NCBI GenBank assembly: GCA_963727465.1
Contig: CAVSGL010000006.1
Coordinates: 85,233 to 149,232, forward strand
Reading direction: 5' to 3'
DNA from: VRUE01 sp963727465
Lineage (GTDB): Bacteria > Actinomycetota > Thermoleophilia > Solirubrobacterales > 70-9
Length of the DNA stretch: 64,000 nt
This document shows, piece after piece, positions 45,765-53,236 of this stretch. A program made the translations under genes and the position numbers. The notes below the pieces were generated by a model that was not told the origin of the DNA, searched no databases, and worked only from the letters and a program-made list of their open reading frames with translations. Every line of letters starts with the position of its first letter. The stretch's first letter is position 1.

Positions 45765-46895
45765 TCATTCGCGGAAGGGCGCCGCGGGCTGCCGGCTGAG
45801 CGCCGCCGATGCCGCGACGGCCGCAGCGGCGACCGCCGCCCCGGCGATGCCGAACTTGACCGGCTGGGACACGTCGGACAGGGGGCCGATGTAGATGAGC
45901 TGGGCAAACGCGCCGCCGAGCAGCCCCCCGAGCAATCCCGCCGCGCGCTGGCGCGGACGCCAGAGCCCGCCGACCAGGGCGCCAATCATGCCCCCGGTCA
46001 CGGCAAAGGCGCCCAGATCGACCCAACCGGCGGGATCGCCCTTCGGCCTGAGCTCGGTCAATTCCACCGCCAGCGCCCAGATCGCCCCGCCGACCAATCC
46101 CGCGATCGCCCCGACGAGAAGGCCGAGCAGGCCCCAGCTCGCCAACTTTGCGCGGTCCACCCTGAGAGCCAGCCAAATCGAAAGGGCGATGCCCACCAAT
46201 CCCCAGGCGATCGCCCGCGTCCCGCCAATCGCCGCGACGTAGCCGAGCCAGCCGTTGCCGGCTTCCGGCTTGTCGATCAAGGTGCCCAGCAGGCGTCCGC
46301 AGCCGGCGGCGACAGCCGCGATCGCCGCCCCCTCGGCCGTCAGGCGCCCCACGCTTGACTCCAGCAACGACGCGGTTCCCGCAGCGCCGGTCGGGGCGCT
46401 CCCCAGGAGCCGATCGAGGGTCTCATTGAGACGGCTGACGTCGTAGCGCCAGTGCGAATCGGAGAGCTCGAGCGCGTTGCGCCGGGCCAACGACTCGACC
46501 TCCCCCGGCAGATCCTCACCTCTGGGCACGCGGGCGCCCGAGACGAGCAGCGGGATCAGCGTCAGGTCCGGCCTGCTCAGCCCAGCCTCCACCTCGAGGC
46601 GCACGAAGTCCCCGGGGTCGGCGATCCGCGCCTCACCGTCCTCGCCCGTGCTCGACGCCCAGTCCGGGCCCATGATCACGAGCAGCACGTGGCACCGATC
46701 CACGACCTCCTTGATTCGCTCGACGAAATCGACGCCGGGGTCCATCCCGACGTCCATGAACACGTTGTCTTCGCCGAAGCGGGCAGCCATCGCGTCGTGC
46801 AGCCGCCCGGCGTGAGCCGCGGATTCCTCCCGCCGGTAGCAGATGAAGACCTTGGGGGCCGCCGGCGCCACGTCCCGGCGGGCGTCCGGGCTCAT
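45765..46895 (-). CDS. TIR-domain protein with C-terminal multi-helix membrane region
   Basis: The 376-residue protein has an N-terminal TIR domain (about 14-165): KVFICYRREESAAHAGRLHD, FGEDNVFMDVGMDPGVDFVE, CHVLLVIMGPDWA and ADPGDFVRLEVEAGLSRPDL, where Glu in RLEVEAG is the likely NADase residue. The rest (about 190-376) has five or six hydrophobic helices, e.g. WGLLGLLVGAIAGLVGGAIW and LGAFAVTGGMIGALVGGLW. TIR domains cleave NAD+ or make signalling nucleotides in anti-phage systems. The gene overlaps the DUF4231 gene by 4 bp. ATG 46895 was chosen because it lies in that overlap and right before the TIR domain. Confidence 0.85.
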   Translation of the reverse strand: MSPDARRDVAPAAPKVFICYRREESAAHAGRLHDAMAARFGEDNVFMDVGMDPGVDFVERIKEVVDRCHVLLVIMGPDWASSTGEDGEARIADPGDFVRLEVEAGLSRPDLTLIPLLVSGARVPRGEDLPGEVESLARRNALELSDSHWRYDVSRLNETLDRLLGSAPTGAAGTASLLESSVGRLTAEGAAIAAVAAGCGRLLGTLIDKPEAGNGWLGYVAAIGGTRAIAWGLVGIALSIWLALRVDRAKLASWGLLGLLVGAIAGLVGGAIWALAVELTELRPKGDPAGWVDLGAFAVTGGMIGALVGGLWRPRQRAAGLLGGLLGGAFAQLIYIGPLSDVSQPVKFGIAGAAVAAAAVAASAALSRQPAAPFRE

Positions 46896-47368
46896 TGCTG
46901 GACCCCCGGCTTCCCGCCCGCCTCTTCGCGCTGGGCGACCCATGCCGCGTGCTCCTGCGAGACGATGCCCTCGATCCGTTCGGCGAGGACCACCTCGGGG
47001 TCCTGCGCTTCCTTGTAGGCGCCCGCGCGTGCCTCGAACAGGAACTGCTCGTGCTTCAGCTGCTCGCAGGTCGCCCGGTAGCTGGTCCAGTTCTGCTGGT
47101 ACTGCTGGAGCTGCTGGACGCCCTCGAGCACCGCTATCAGGGCCCCGGCCGCGCCCACCAGCCAGGTCGGCGCAGGCCCCGCCGCAACCGGAATCGAGGC
47201 CGCAAGCACGATCTGGGCGATCTTGATCCGCTTGAACCAGCGCTGGTTCGCACCGCTTTTGGCGTCGTACCAGGAGATCTGATCCCGCAGCCGGGCCTGG
47301 GTCGAGGACCCCTGCCGCGCAGCGCTCTCCTCTCCGCCCGGGGTTAACTCAACGATCCCGGTCGCCAT
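46892..47368 (-). CDS. DUF4231 (SLATT-type) two-helix membrane protein
   Basis: The 158-residue protein matches DUF4231: ARLRDQISWYDAKSGANQRW, FKRIKIAQIVLAASIPVAAG (helix 1), WLVGAAGALIAVLEGVQQLQ (helix 2), QQNWTSYRATCEQLKHEQFL, and IEGIVSQEHAAW. DUF4231 belongs to the SLATT proteins, predicted pore-forming effectors linked to nucleotide-sensing defence systems. The ATG at 47368 is preceded by AAGGAGGGTCG. Its stop overlaps the start of the TIR gene (ATGA), so the two are translated together and probably act as one system. Confidence 0.85.
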   Translation of the reverse strand: MATGIVELTPGGEESAARQGSSTQARLRDQISWYDAKSGANQRWFKRIKIAQIVLAASIPVAAGPAPTWLVGAAGALIAVLEGVQQLQQYQQNWTSYRATCEQLKHEQFLFEARAGAYKEAQDPEVVLAERIEGIVSQEHAAWVAQREEAGGKPGVQQ

Positions 47369-47489
47369 CGACCCTCCTTGGGGGTTGCACAACCTTCTCC
47401 CAATCAGGCAACTCCGAGCGTATCTAATCGAGACCGATCGTGCTCAGCGCAACGAGACGAAGCGCATGACCGATCTTCGGCGATGATGA

Positions 47490-47562
47490 AGCGGCGGACG
47501 GGTCTCGAACCCGCGACCTCGAGCTTGGGAAGCTCGCGCTCTACCAGCTGAGCTACCGCCGC
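47490..47562 (-). tRNA. tRNA-Gly (anticodon CCC)
   Basis: Read on the minus strand, the acceptor stem GCGGCGG pairs with CCGCCGC, the D-arm is GCTC-AGCTGGTA-GAGC, the anticodon arm CGAGC-TTCCCAA-GCTCG gives anticodon CCC, and the T-arm is GCGGG-TTCGAGA-CCCGT (last pair G-T). The discriminator is T and no CCA is encoded. It reads GGG codons. It lies between the SLATT/TIR operon and the AbiE pair. Confidence 0.96.
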
Positions 47563-47803
47563 GCACAAATCCCGCATTCCAGAGCCGTTTCAGGGCCACC
47601 TGGAACGGGAGCAGACCCTCACTCTACCGCTTTGAGACGGCTGTAGAGCATCGAGAGATTTCCCATTCCCAAGCCGTATTTCGCGCCCATGCCGGGGGCG
47701 AGGGCCGCCTGCCCTTCGCGGCTCAGGTGTCCTTGGAGGCCGATCGGGCCTCGCGGTGCCGCTTGCGCCTGATTGATCGCCAAGCCATCGCTCTCTCTGT
47801 CCG

Positions 47804-47830
47804 CATAAGCAAAGCTATACTTTGCTTATG
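47804..47830. promoter_or_regulatory. 27-bp perfect palindrome over the abiEi start codon
   Basis: CATAAGCAAAG is inverted perfectly as CTTTGCTTATG around CTATA. The ATG of abiEi is the last part of the right arm. AbiEi-type antitoxins repress their own promoter through inverted repeats, so this is the likely operator. The 241 bp before it, back to the tRNA, hold no gene. Confidence 0.75.
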
Positions 47831-48418
47831 CATGACCATCCCGACGTGCGGGGGCTTGAGACGACTGCCTACGACCAGCACGGCTATTTCAACACGAGCC
47901 AGGCCCGCGCGCATGGAATCAGCAGCCAGCTCATGAGCCATTACGTGCGCCGGAACCGGTTCGAGCGGGTACGGCGCGGGCTCTACCGCCTGCCGGGCTT
48001 CCCCCGCGATGAGCACGACGAGATGCGTGAGAAGTGGATGGCGGTCGGCGCCGGGAAGGCCGTCCTCTCGCACCAGAGCGCGCTCGCCCTGCTCGATCTC
48101 AGCGACGTCATCCCCGACACGGTCCACCTGCTCCTTGGACGCCGGTACCGCGGCGTGCGCCGTCCGGCCGGCGCCGTCATACACACCCGCCCCGACGAGG
48201 AAGAGGTCGACACGGTTTGGCGCGAAGGGCTGCCCCTGACCGCCCCGGCACGAACGCTCGTCGACGTGGCCGGGGAACTACAGCCCGAGCAGCTGGAGAT
48301 GGCCCTGAGGCAGGCGCTCGGCCGCGGGCTGGTCACGGCCCGGGAACTCGAAGAGGAGGCACGAAGTCGCGGCCGCCTCGACACGGTGAGCGGCGCTCTC
48401 TCAACGGTGACCTCGTGA
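47828..48418 (+). CDS. abiEi: AbiEi-family type IV antitoxin
   Basis: The 196-residue protein has an N-terminal winged helix (AYDQHGYFNTSQARAHGISS, RNRFERVRRGLYRLPGFP) and the AbiEi C-terminal domain: KAVLSHQSALALLDLSDVIP, VHLLLGRRYRGVRRPAGAVI, GLPLTAPARTLVDVAGELQP. It neutralises the AbiEii nucleotidyltransferase and represses the operon. It ends four bases into the next gene (GTGA overlap). The ATG lies in a perfect palindrome. Confidence 0.9.
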   Translation: MHDHPDVRGLETTAYDQHGYFNTSQARAHGISSQLMSHYVRRNRFERVRRGLYRLPGFPRDEHDEMREKWMAVGAGKAVLSHQSALALLDLSDVIPDTVHLLLGRRYRGVRRPAGAVIHTRPDEEEVDTVWREGLPLTAPARTLVDVAGELQPEQLEMALRQALGRGLVTARELEEEARSRGRLDTVSGALSTVTS

Positions 48419-49221
48419 GGTTCGAGCTGTTCCTGCGACGCCTCGCACAGGCGGCGCCGGATCGCTGGGTGCTGAAGGGGGCGCTGGCGCTTGACTTCCG
48501 GTTGGGCGGAGCTTCGCGGCCGACCAAGGACATCGATCTCGGGCGCGAAGACGATGAGGACGCCGCGATCGAGGACATCGCTGCAGCTCAGCGCCTCCGC
48601 CTCGATGACTTCTTCACCTTCACGGCCGACAGAACCGACGCTTTCGATGAGGTCGATGAGTTTCAGGCGATTCGCTTCCGTGTCCGCGCCGAGCTGGCAG
48701 AGCGCGTCTTCGAGCAGTTCGTCGTGGACGTCGGCTTCGCGCCGGGGGCCGCCTTCAAGCCCGACACGGTGCGCACGTCGGGCCTCCTCTCCTTCGCGGG
48801 AATCGAGCCGCTCGAGCTTCCGGCAATACCGCTCGCCCAGCATTTGGCTGAGAAGGTCCATGCCTACACGCCGAGCTACGGCCCTGCGGTCAGGCGCAGC
48901 ACACGGCCCAAGGATCTGATCGACATCCTGCTCATCGCGGACTTCCAAACGCTCGAAGCCGCTGCGCTGCGCAGGGCCCTGAGGGACACCTTCGAGTCCC
49001 GCGCCCGCCAGGCGCTTCCTGAAAGCCTGCCGGCACCACCACCCGAGTGGGCGCCGGCCTACGGCCGCCTCGCCGAGGAGGTCGGTCTCGAGCCCGGCCT
49101 CGAAGCGGCCTTCGATCGCGCCGCCGCCTTCCTCGATCCTGTGCTCTCCGACTTGGCGAACGAACAAAAAACGAACATCGGCGGTGAGAAACCCAGGCAA
49201 ACCGAGGCGAAAGCAGGCTAA
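48415..49221 (+). CDS. abiEii: AbiEii-family nucleotidyltransferase toxin
   Basis: The 268-residue protein shows the AbiEii/AbiGii fold: WVLKGALALDFRLGGASRPT followed by KDIDLGRE (the G-x-x-x-L and D-x-D nucleotidyltransferase motif), FEQFVVDVGFAPG (third acidic strand), and LAQHLAEKVHAYTP with RPKDLIDILLIADF, both conserved in the family. These toxins transfer nucleotides to tRNA or similar targets during phage infection. It carries a CTGCAG site, rare in this window, which suggests recent arrival. The GTG start overlaps the antitoxin stop. Confidence 0.92.
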   Translation: MRFELFLRRLAQAAPDRWVLKGALALDFRLGGASRPTKDIDLGREDDEDAAIEDIAAAQRLRLDDFFTFTADRTDAFDEVDEFQAIRFRVRAELAERVFEQFVVDVGFAPGAAFKPDTVRTSGLLSFAGIEPLELPAIPLAQHLAEKVHAYTPSYGPAVRRSTRPKDLIDILLIADFQTLEAAALRRALRDTFESRARQALPESLPAPPPEWAPAYGRLAEEVGLEPGLEAAFDRAAAFLDPVLSDLANEQKTNIGGEKPRQTEAKAG

Positions 49222-49223
49222 AT

Positions 49224-50501
49224 CTAGGTCAAGGCGGGCGCCTCTCGGAGGCGGGTCAGCGAGTCCGGAGCGGCGCTCGCGAGCAGGCGGCGCAGCAGCG
49301 GCGCGGTCATGTAGGTCGTCACCACGGCCATCGCCACGAGCATGAAGAAGGAGCTGCCGTTGAGGATCTCGGCGTCGAGGCCGACGTTGGCGACGATCAG
49401 CGCCATCAGGGCCCGGGTGTTCATCAGCACCCCGACCATCCCGGCGTCCCGCCAGCTCAGCCCGGTCGCGCGGCCGGCGAGCGTGCAGCCGCCGAGCTTG
49501 CCGGCGATCGCCGCGGCGATCACCAGGCCGCAGAACACCCACATCGAGGCGCCGGCCATCGAGCCGATGTCGGTGCGCAGGCCCGTGTAGGTGAAGAAGA
49601 TCGGCAGGAAGAACACGGCGACGAAGTCGTTCAGCTTGGCGAGCACGGCAGCGCGGAACCCGTCCTCGTCGGAGAGGGCGGCGCCGAGCATGAAGGCGCC
49701 GAAGATGCCGAAGATGCCGATCCTGTTCGTGACCAGGGCGGAGGCGAAGAGGAGGACGAGCAGCAGCGTCAGGTCGAGCTGCGAGAGCTCTCCCCCGCCC
49801 CGCCGGATCGCCGAGCGCGCCCAGCGTTTCAGCAGCGGCCGGCCGACCGCGAAGACGAGCAGCGCGTAGCCCCCGGTCTCGGCCATCATCAGCAGGGCCC
49901 TGCCGACGCTGGCGTGCGAGGTCGCGATGCCGACGATGAAGGCGAGCAGGATCCAGCCGATCGCATCGTCGAGGGCCGCCGAGGTGATCGTCAGCACCCC
50001 GAGCGGGGTCTTGTTGAGACCGAACTCGATCATCATCCGGCCGAGGATCGGCAGCGCGGTGATCGATAGCGCCATCGCGATGAACAGGGCGAAGGTGAGC
50101 TTCGGCACCTCGGGCGCGACCTGCGGCTGCATCAGCAGCCCGACGCCGAGGCCGAGCGCGAACGGCGCGGAGATGCCGACCGCCGAGATCGCCACCGGCT
50201 TGCCGAGGTGTGCGCGCAGGTGCCGGAAGTCGAAATCGATGCCGATCAGGAAGAGCAGCACGATCAGGCCGATCTGGCTCATCACGGTGAACGCCTCGTC
50301 GGTCTGATCGCTGAAGACGTCCGCGGAGAGGCCCGGGAAGAGCCCCCCGAGCACCGAGGGGCCGAGGATCAGCCCCGCGGCTATCTCCCCGCAGACGACC
50401 GGCTGGCCGATCGCCTGAAAGGCCATGCCGCCCAGCCGCGCGAACCCAATGATCACCACGAGCTCGATCAGCACGTGGGTCATCAGGCTCTCGACGCTCA
50501 C
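49224..50501 (-). CDS. Cation:proton antiporter, CPA2 (Kef/NapA-like) family
   Basis: The 425-residue protein has about 12 membrane helices and typical CPA2 features: FQAIGQPVVCGEIAAGLILG, LFLIGIDFDFRHLRAHLG, ITSAALDDAIGWILLAFIVG (the D-D ion-binding motif) and FFLPIFFTYTGLRTDIGSMA. It exchanges K+ or Na+ for protons. It has no RCK domain. The GTG start overlaps the upstream methyltransferase-like gene by 4 bp (GTGA), placing it as the last gene of the PKS-MMPL operon. Its stop is 2 bp from the AbiEii stop. Confidence 0.9.
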   Translation of the reverse strand: MSVESLMTHVLIELVVIIGFARLGGMAFQAIGQPVVCGEIAAGLILGPSVLGGLFPGLSADVFSDQTDEAFTVMSQIGLIVLLFLIGIDFDFRHLRAHLGKPVAISAVGISAPFALGLGVGLLMQPQVAPEVPKLTFALFIAMALSITALPILGRMMIEFGLNKTPLGVLTITSAALDDAIGWILLAFIVGIATSHASVGRALLMMAETGGYALLVFAVGRPLLKRWARSAIRRGGGELSQLDLTLLLVLLFASALVTNRIGIFGIFGAFMLGAALSDEDGFRAAVLAKLNDFVAVFFLPIFFTYTGLRTDIGSMAGASMWVFCGLVIAAAIAGKLGGCTLAGRATGLSWRDAGMVGVLMNTRALMALIVANVGLDAEILNGSSFFMLVAMAVVTTYMTAPLLRRLLASAAPDSLTRLREAPALT

Positions 50502-51115
50502 ATCTGGCCCCCCGGCGCGAACTTTCCGAGCCCCGGCACGAAGCGGCCGACCCGCTGCCCGTACCGCACATAGGCCTCGCCCTGGGTGCGAACCAGGAAG
50601 GGCTCCTCGATCAGCCGCACCTGGATCTGGAGGCCGACCACCATCAGCACCAGGCCGGCGAGCGCGATCCACGTCGGGACGAGCAGGGTGAAGCCGATCC
50701 CGGCGATCACCATGAAGTCATAGATCGGGTTGCGCGCGTAGCGGAAGATGCCGTCCGTCACCAGGTCGGCCCGATTGACTGGATCGATGCCGATCCGCCA
50801 GGACGAGCCCATGACCAACTGGGAGGCGAATACGCCGAGAATCCCCACCCCGCAGCAGGCGAAGCCGAGGACCTGCACCCAGCCCCGGTCGAGCGAACTC
50901 CACGCATCGAGCGACCCGAGCGTCGCCAGCAGCAGGTTGAGGCCGCCGAGCAAGACCCCGACGAGCAACACGAGGTTGCCCGCCATCTCGACCGGCGTCG
51001 CGGCGCGGCTCACGCCGGTCCGTCCCGTCGTGCGCAGCGCAATCACCACCCGCAGGCCGAGCACGAGCACCACGTAGACGACCAATAGCCAAAATGCCCA
51101 GGCTGCAACGCTCAC
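50498..51115 (-). CDS. Isoprenylcysteine carboxylmethyltransferase-like membrane protein
   Basis: The 205-residue protein has about five membrane helices and the C-terminal SAM-binding motif of the ICMT/PEMT superfamily: GSSWRIGIDPVNRADLVTDG, FRYARNPIYDFMVIAGIG and RLIEEPFLVRTQGEAYVRYG with QRVGRFVPGLG. Members methylate prenylated, phospholipid or small lipid substrates; in a PKS/MMPL operon it could methylate the polyketide carboxyl group. It begins 3 bp after the MMPL stop and overlaps the antiporter by 4 bp. Confidence 0.85.
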   Translation of the reverse strand: MSVAAWAFWLLVVYVVLVLGLRVVIALRTTGRTGVSRAATPVEMAGNLVLLVGVLLGGLNLLLATLGSLDAWSSLDRGWVQVLGFACCGVGILGVFASQLVMGSSWRIGIDPVNRADLVTDGIFRYARNPIYDFMVIAGIGFTLLVPTWIALAGLVLMVVGLQIQVRLIEEPFLVRTQGEAYVRYGQRVGRFVPGLGKFAPGGQM

Positions 51116-51118
51116 TGA

Positions 51119-53236
51119 TCAGACCTCCTGTTTTCTTGCTGGGATTTCATGGATGCGGCGCAGGGGGGCGGGCGCCCACCAGTTCCAGCGCCCGAGCAAC
51201 GCCATCAACGAGGGGACGAGCAGCGCCCGGATCAGGCTGGCGTCGATGAGGACGGCCAGCGCCGTGCCGATGCCGCTCTCCTTGATGAAGATGATCTTCG
51301 AGGTCGCGAACGCGCCGATCGCGACAGCGAAGAGCAGCGCCGCCGCGGTGACGATCCGCCCGGTGCGCTCGAGCCCGATCGCGACGCTCTCCGAGTCGCC
51401 CGCGCCGTTGTCGCGCGCCTCCTTGATCCGCGAGAGCAGGAACACCCCGTAGTCGGTGGTCAGGCCGAAGACGACGGCGACGAGCAGGATCGGCGTGGTC
51501 TGCTCGAGCGCTCCCTGTCCCTGGTAGCCGAGCAGGCTTTCGAAACGGCCGTCCTGGAAGACGAAGACCATGATCCCGAAGACGGCGCTGAGGTTGAGCG
51601 CGTTCATCAGCAGCTGCTTGAAGGGGAGGATCAGCGACCCGGTCATCGCGAAGAGCACGATCAGCGTCGCCAGGACGACGATCGCGAGCGCGAGCGGGAT
51701 ATGCGACTTGAGGCTCGCCTGTAGATCGACGAATTCGGCCGCGGCGCCGCCGACGAGCACCGCCGTGCCGGGCGGCTGCGGCAGGTCGCGGATCGCACCG
51801 ATCGCGTCGCGGCTTTCGCTGGAGATGAACGAGCTGCGCTGGAAGGCCTGGATCACCGCGTCGCCGCCGGGAAGCCGCCGGGGCGGCTGCACGGCGGCGA
51901 TTCCCTCGACGCCGGAGAGCTGCCGCGAGACGGTCGCGAGCGCCCGCGGCGCCCCCCCTTCGACGAGGACCAGGACCGGGGTGTCGTGGAACGGCGGGAA
52001 CTCCGCCCGGATCACGTCGTCAACCTGCCGCGCGCTGTCTTCCTTGGGCAGGACCTGGGCGTCGGCGGTCGTGAACTTGAGCGAGTAGAAGGGAATGCCG
52101 AGCACGATCAGCACCGCCGCGGTCGCGGTCGCGACGCCGAGCGGCCGCGCCATCACGAAGCGCGAGAGCCGGTACCAGAACCCCTCCTGGGTCGGGCGCG
52201 CCTCGCGCTCGGCGCGGCGCTGGAGGAACTTCGGCGAGAGGGCGTTGACCCGGGTCCCGAGCAGGGCGAGGACGGCGGGCAGGACGGTCAGCGCCACCGC
52301 CGCCGCCAGCAGCGCGACGAGGGCTCCGCCGAGTCCCATCGAGTAGAGGAACCGCTGCGGGAAGACCAGCAGCGAGGCGAGCGCGACGGCCACGGTGAGC
52401 GCCGAGAAGGCCACGGTCCTGCCGGCGCTGAGCATCGTCCGGCGCATTGCCTCCATGCCCGGCCCGGAGCGGGCGATCTCCTCGCGGTAGCGCGAGACCA
52501 TGAACAGGCTGTAGTCGATCGCCAGCCCGAGCCCCATGCCCGTGGTCAGGTTGAGGGCGAATACCGAGACCGAGGTGAACTCGCTGACGATGCGCAGCAG
52601 CAGCAGGGTGCCGACGATCGCCAGGCCGCCGATCAGCGAGGGCAGCATCGCCGCGACGAGACCGCGGAAGAAGAGCAGCGAGAGCAGGAAGAGCAGCGGG
52701 AAGGCGAGCATCTCCGCCGCGACGAGGTCCTTTTCGACCTGTTCGTTGACCTGCTGCTGGGCGAGCGCGATGCCGCCGACCGAGACCCCCGGCTCGCCGG
52801 CGAGGTCGTCGGCGATCTGCTTGGCGGCGTCCTCCTCCTGCTTGTCGCTCGTCGGCGCCAGGCTGACCGCCAGGTAGGTCGCCTCGCCGTCGCGCGAGAG
52901 GAATTCGGAGCGGCCCGTCCCCAGGTAGCCGGTCACGCCGGCCACGTCCGGATTGCGGTTCAGCTGCGCTTCCAGCTTGCGCAGCCGCAGCCGACCGGCG
53001 GCGGTCTTCGGAGCGGCGCCTTCGACCAGCACGACGACGCCCGGCTGACGGTAGCCGTCGCTCTCCAGCCGCCGCTTGGCTTCGATGCTCTGCGTCGACG
53101 GGTCTTCCGCGCCGTAGGGAGCGAGCCGATCGGCGACGCCGCTCCCGGCGGCGCCGGCGACGAGGAAGAAGACCACGGAGACGATCGCGATCGTGCGCGG
53201 GCGCCGCTGTACGAGCGTCGCGAGGCTGTTCAACAT
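51119..53236 (-). CDS. MMPL-family RND transporter
   Basis: The 705-residue protein has 12 membrane helices in two halves, each preceded by a large extracytoplasmic loop. The core helices carry NLTTGMGLGLAIDYSLFMVS with RYREEIARSG (the GxxxDY motif that uses the proton gradient) and VVFGLTTDYGVFLLSRIKEA in the second half. These proteins export lipids and lipidated polyketides across the membrane in actinobacteria. The ATG at 53236 is preceded by GGAGGGTCAG and lies inside the end of the PKS gene (7-bp overlap), so translation is coupled and the PKS product is the likely cargo. Confidence 0.92.
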   Translation of the reverse strand: MLNSLATLVQRRPRTIAIVSVVFFLVAGAAGSGVADRLAPYGAEDPSTQSIEAKRRLESDGYRQPGVVVLVEGAAPKTAAGRLRLRKLEAQLNRNPDVAGVTGYLGTGRSEFLSRDGEATYLAVSLAPTSDKQEEDAAKQIADDLAGEPGVSVGGIALAQQQVNEQVEKDLVAAEMLAFPLLFLLSLLFFRGLVAAMLPSLIGGLAIVGTLLLLRIVSEFTSVSVFALNLTTGMGLGLAIDYSLFMVSRYREEIARSGPGMEAMRRTMLSAGRTVAFSALTVAVALASLLVFPQRFLYSMGLGGALVALLAAAVALTVLPAVLALLGTRVNALSPKFLQRRAEREARPTQEGFWYRLSRFVMARPLGVATATAAVLIVLGIPFYSLKFTTADAQVLPKEDSARQVDDVIRAEFPPFHDTPVLVLVEGGAPRALATVSRQLSGVEGIAAVQPPRRLPGGDAVIQAFQRSSFISSESRDAIGAIRDLPQPPGTAVLVGGAAAEFVDLQASLKSHIPLALAIVVLATLIVLFAMTGSLILPFKQLLMNALNLSAVFGIMVFVFQDGRFESLLGYQGQGALEQTTPILLVAVVFGLTTDYGVFLLSRIKEARDNGAGDSESVAIGLERTGRIVTAAALLFAVAIGAFATSKIIFIKESGIGTALAVLIDASLIRALLVPSLMALLGRWNWWAPAPLRRIHEIPARKQEV

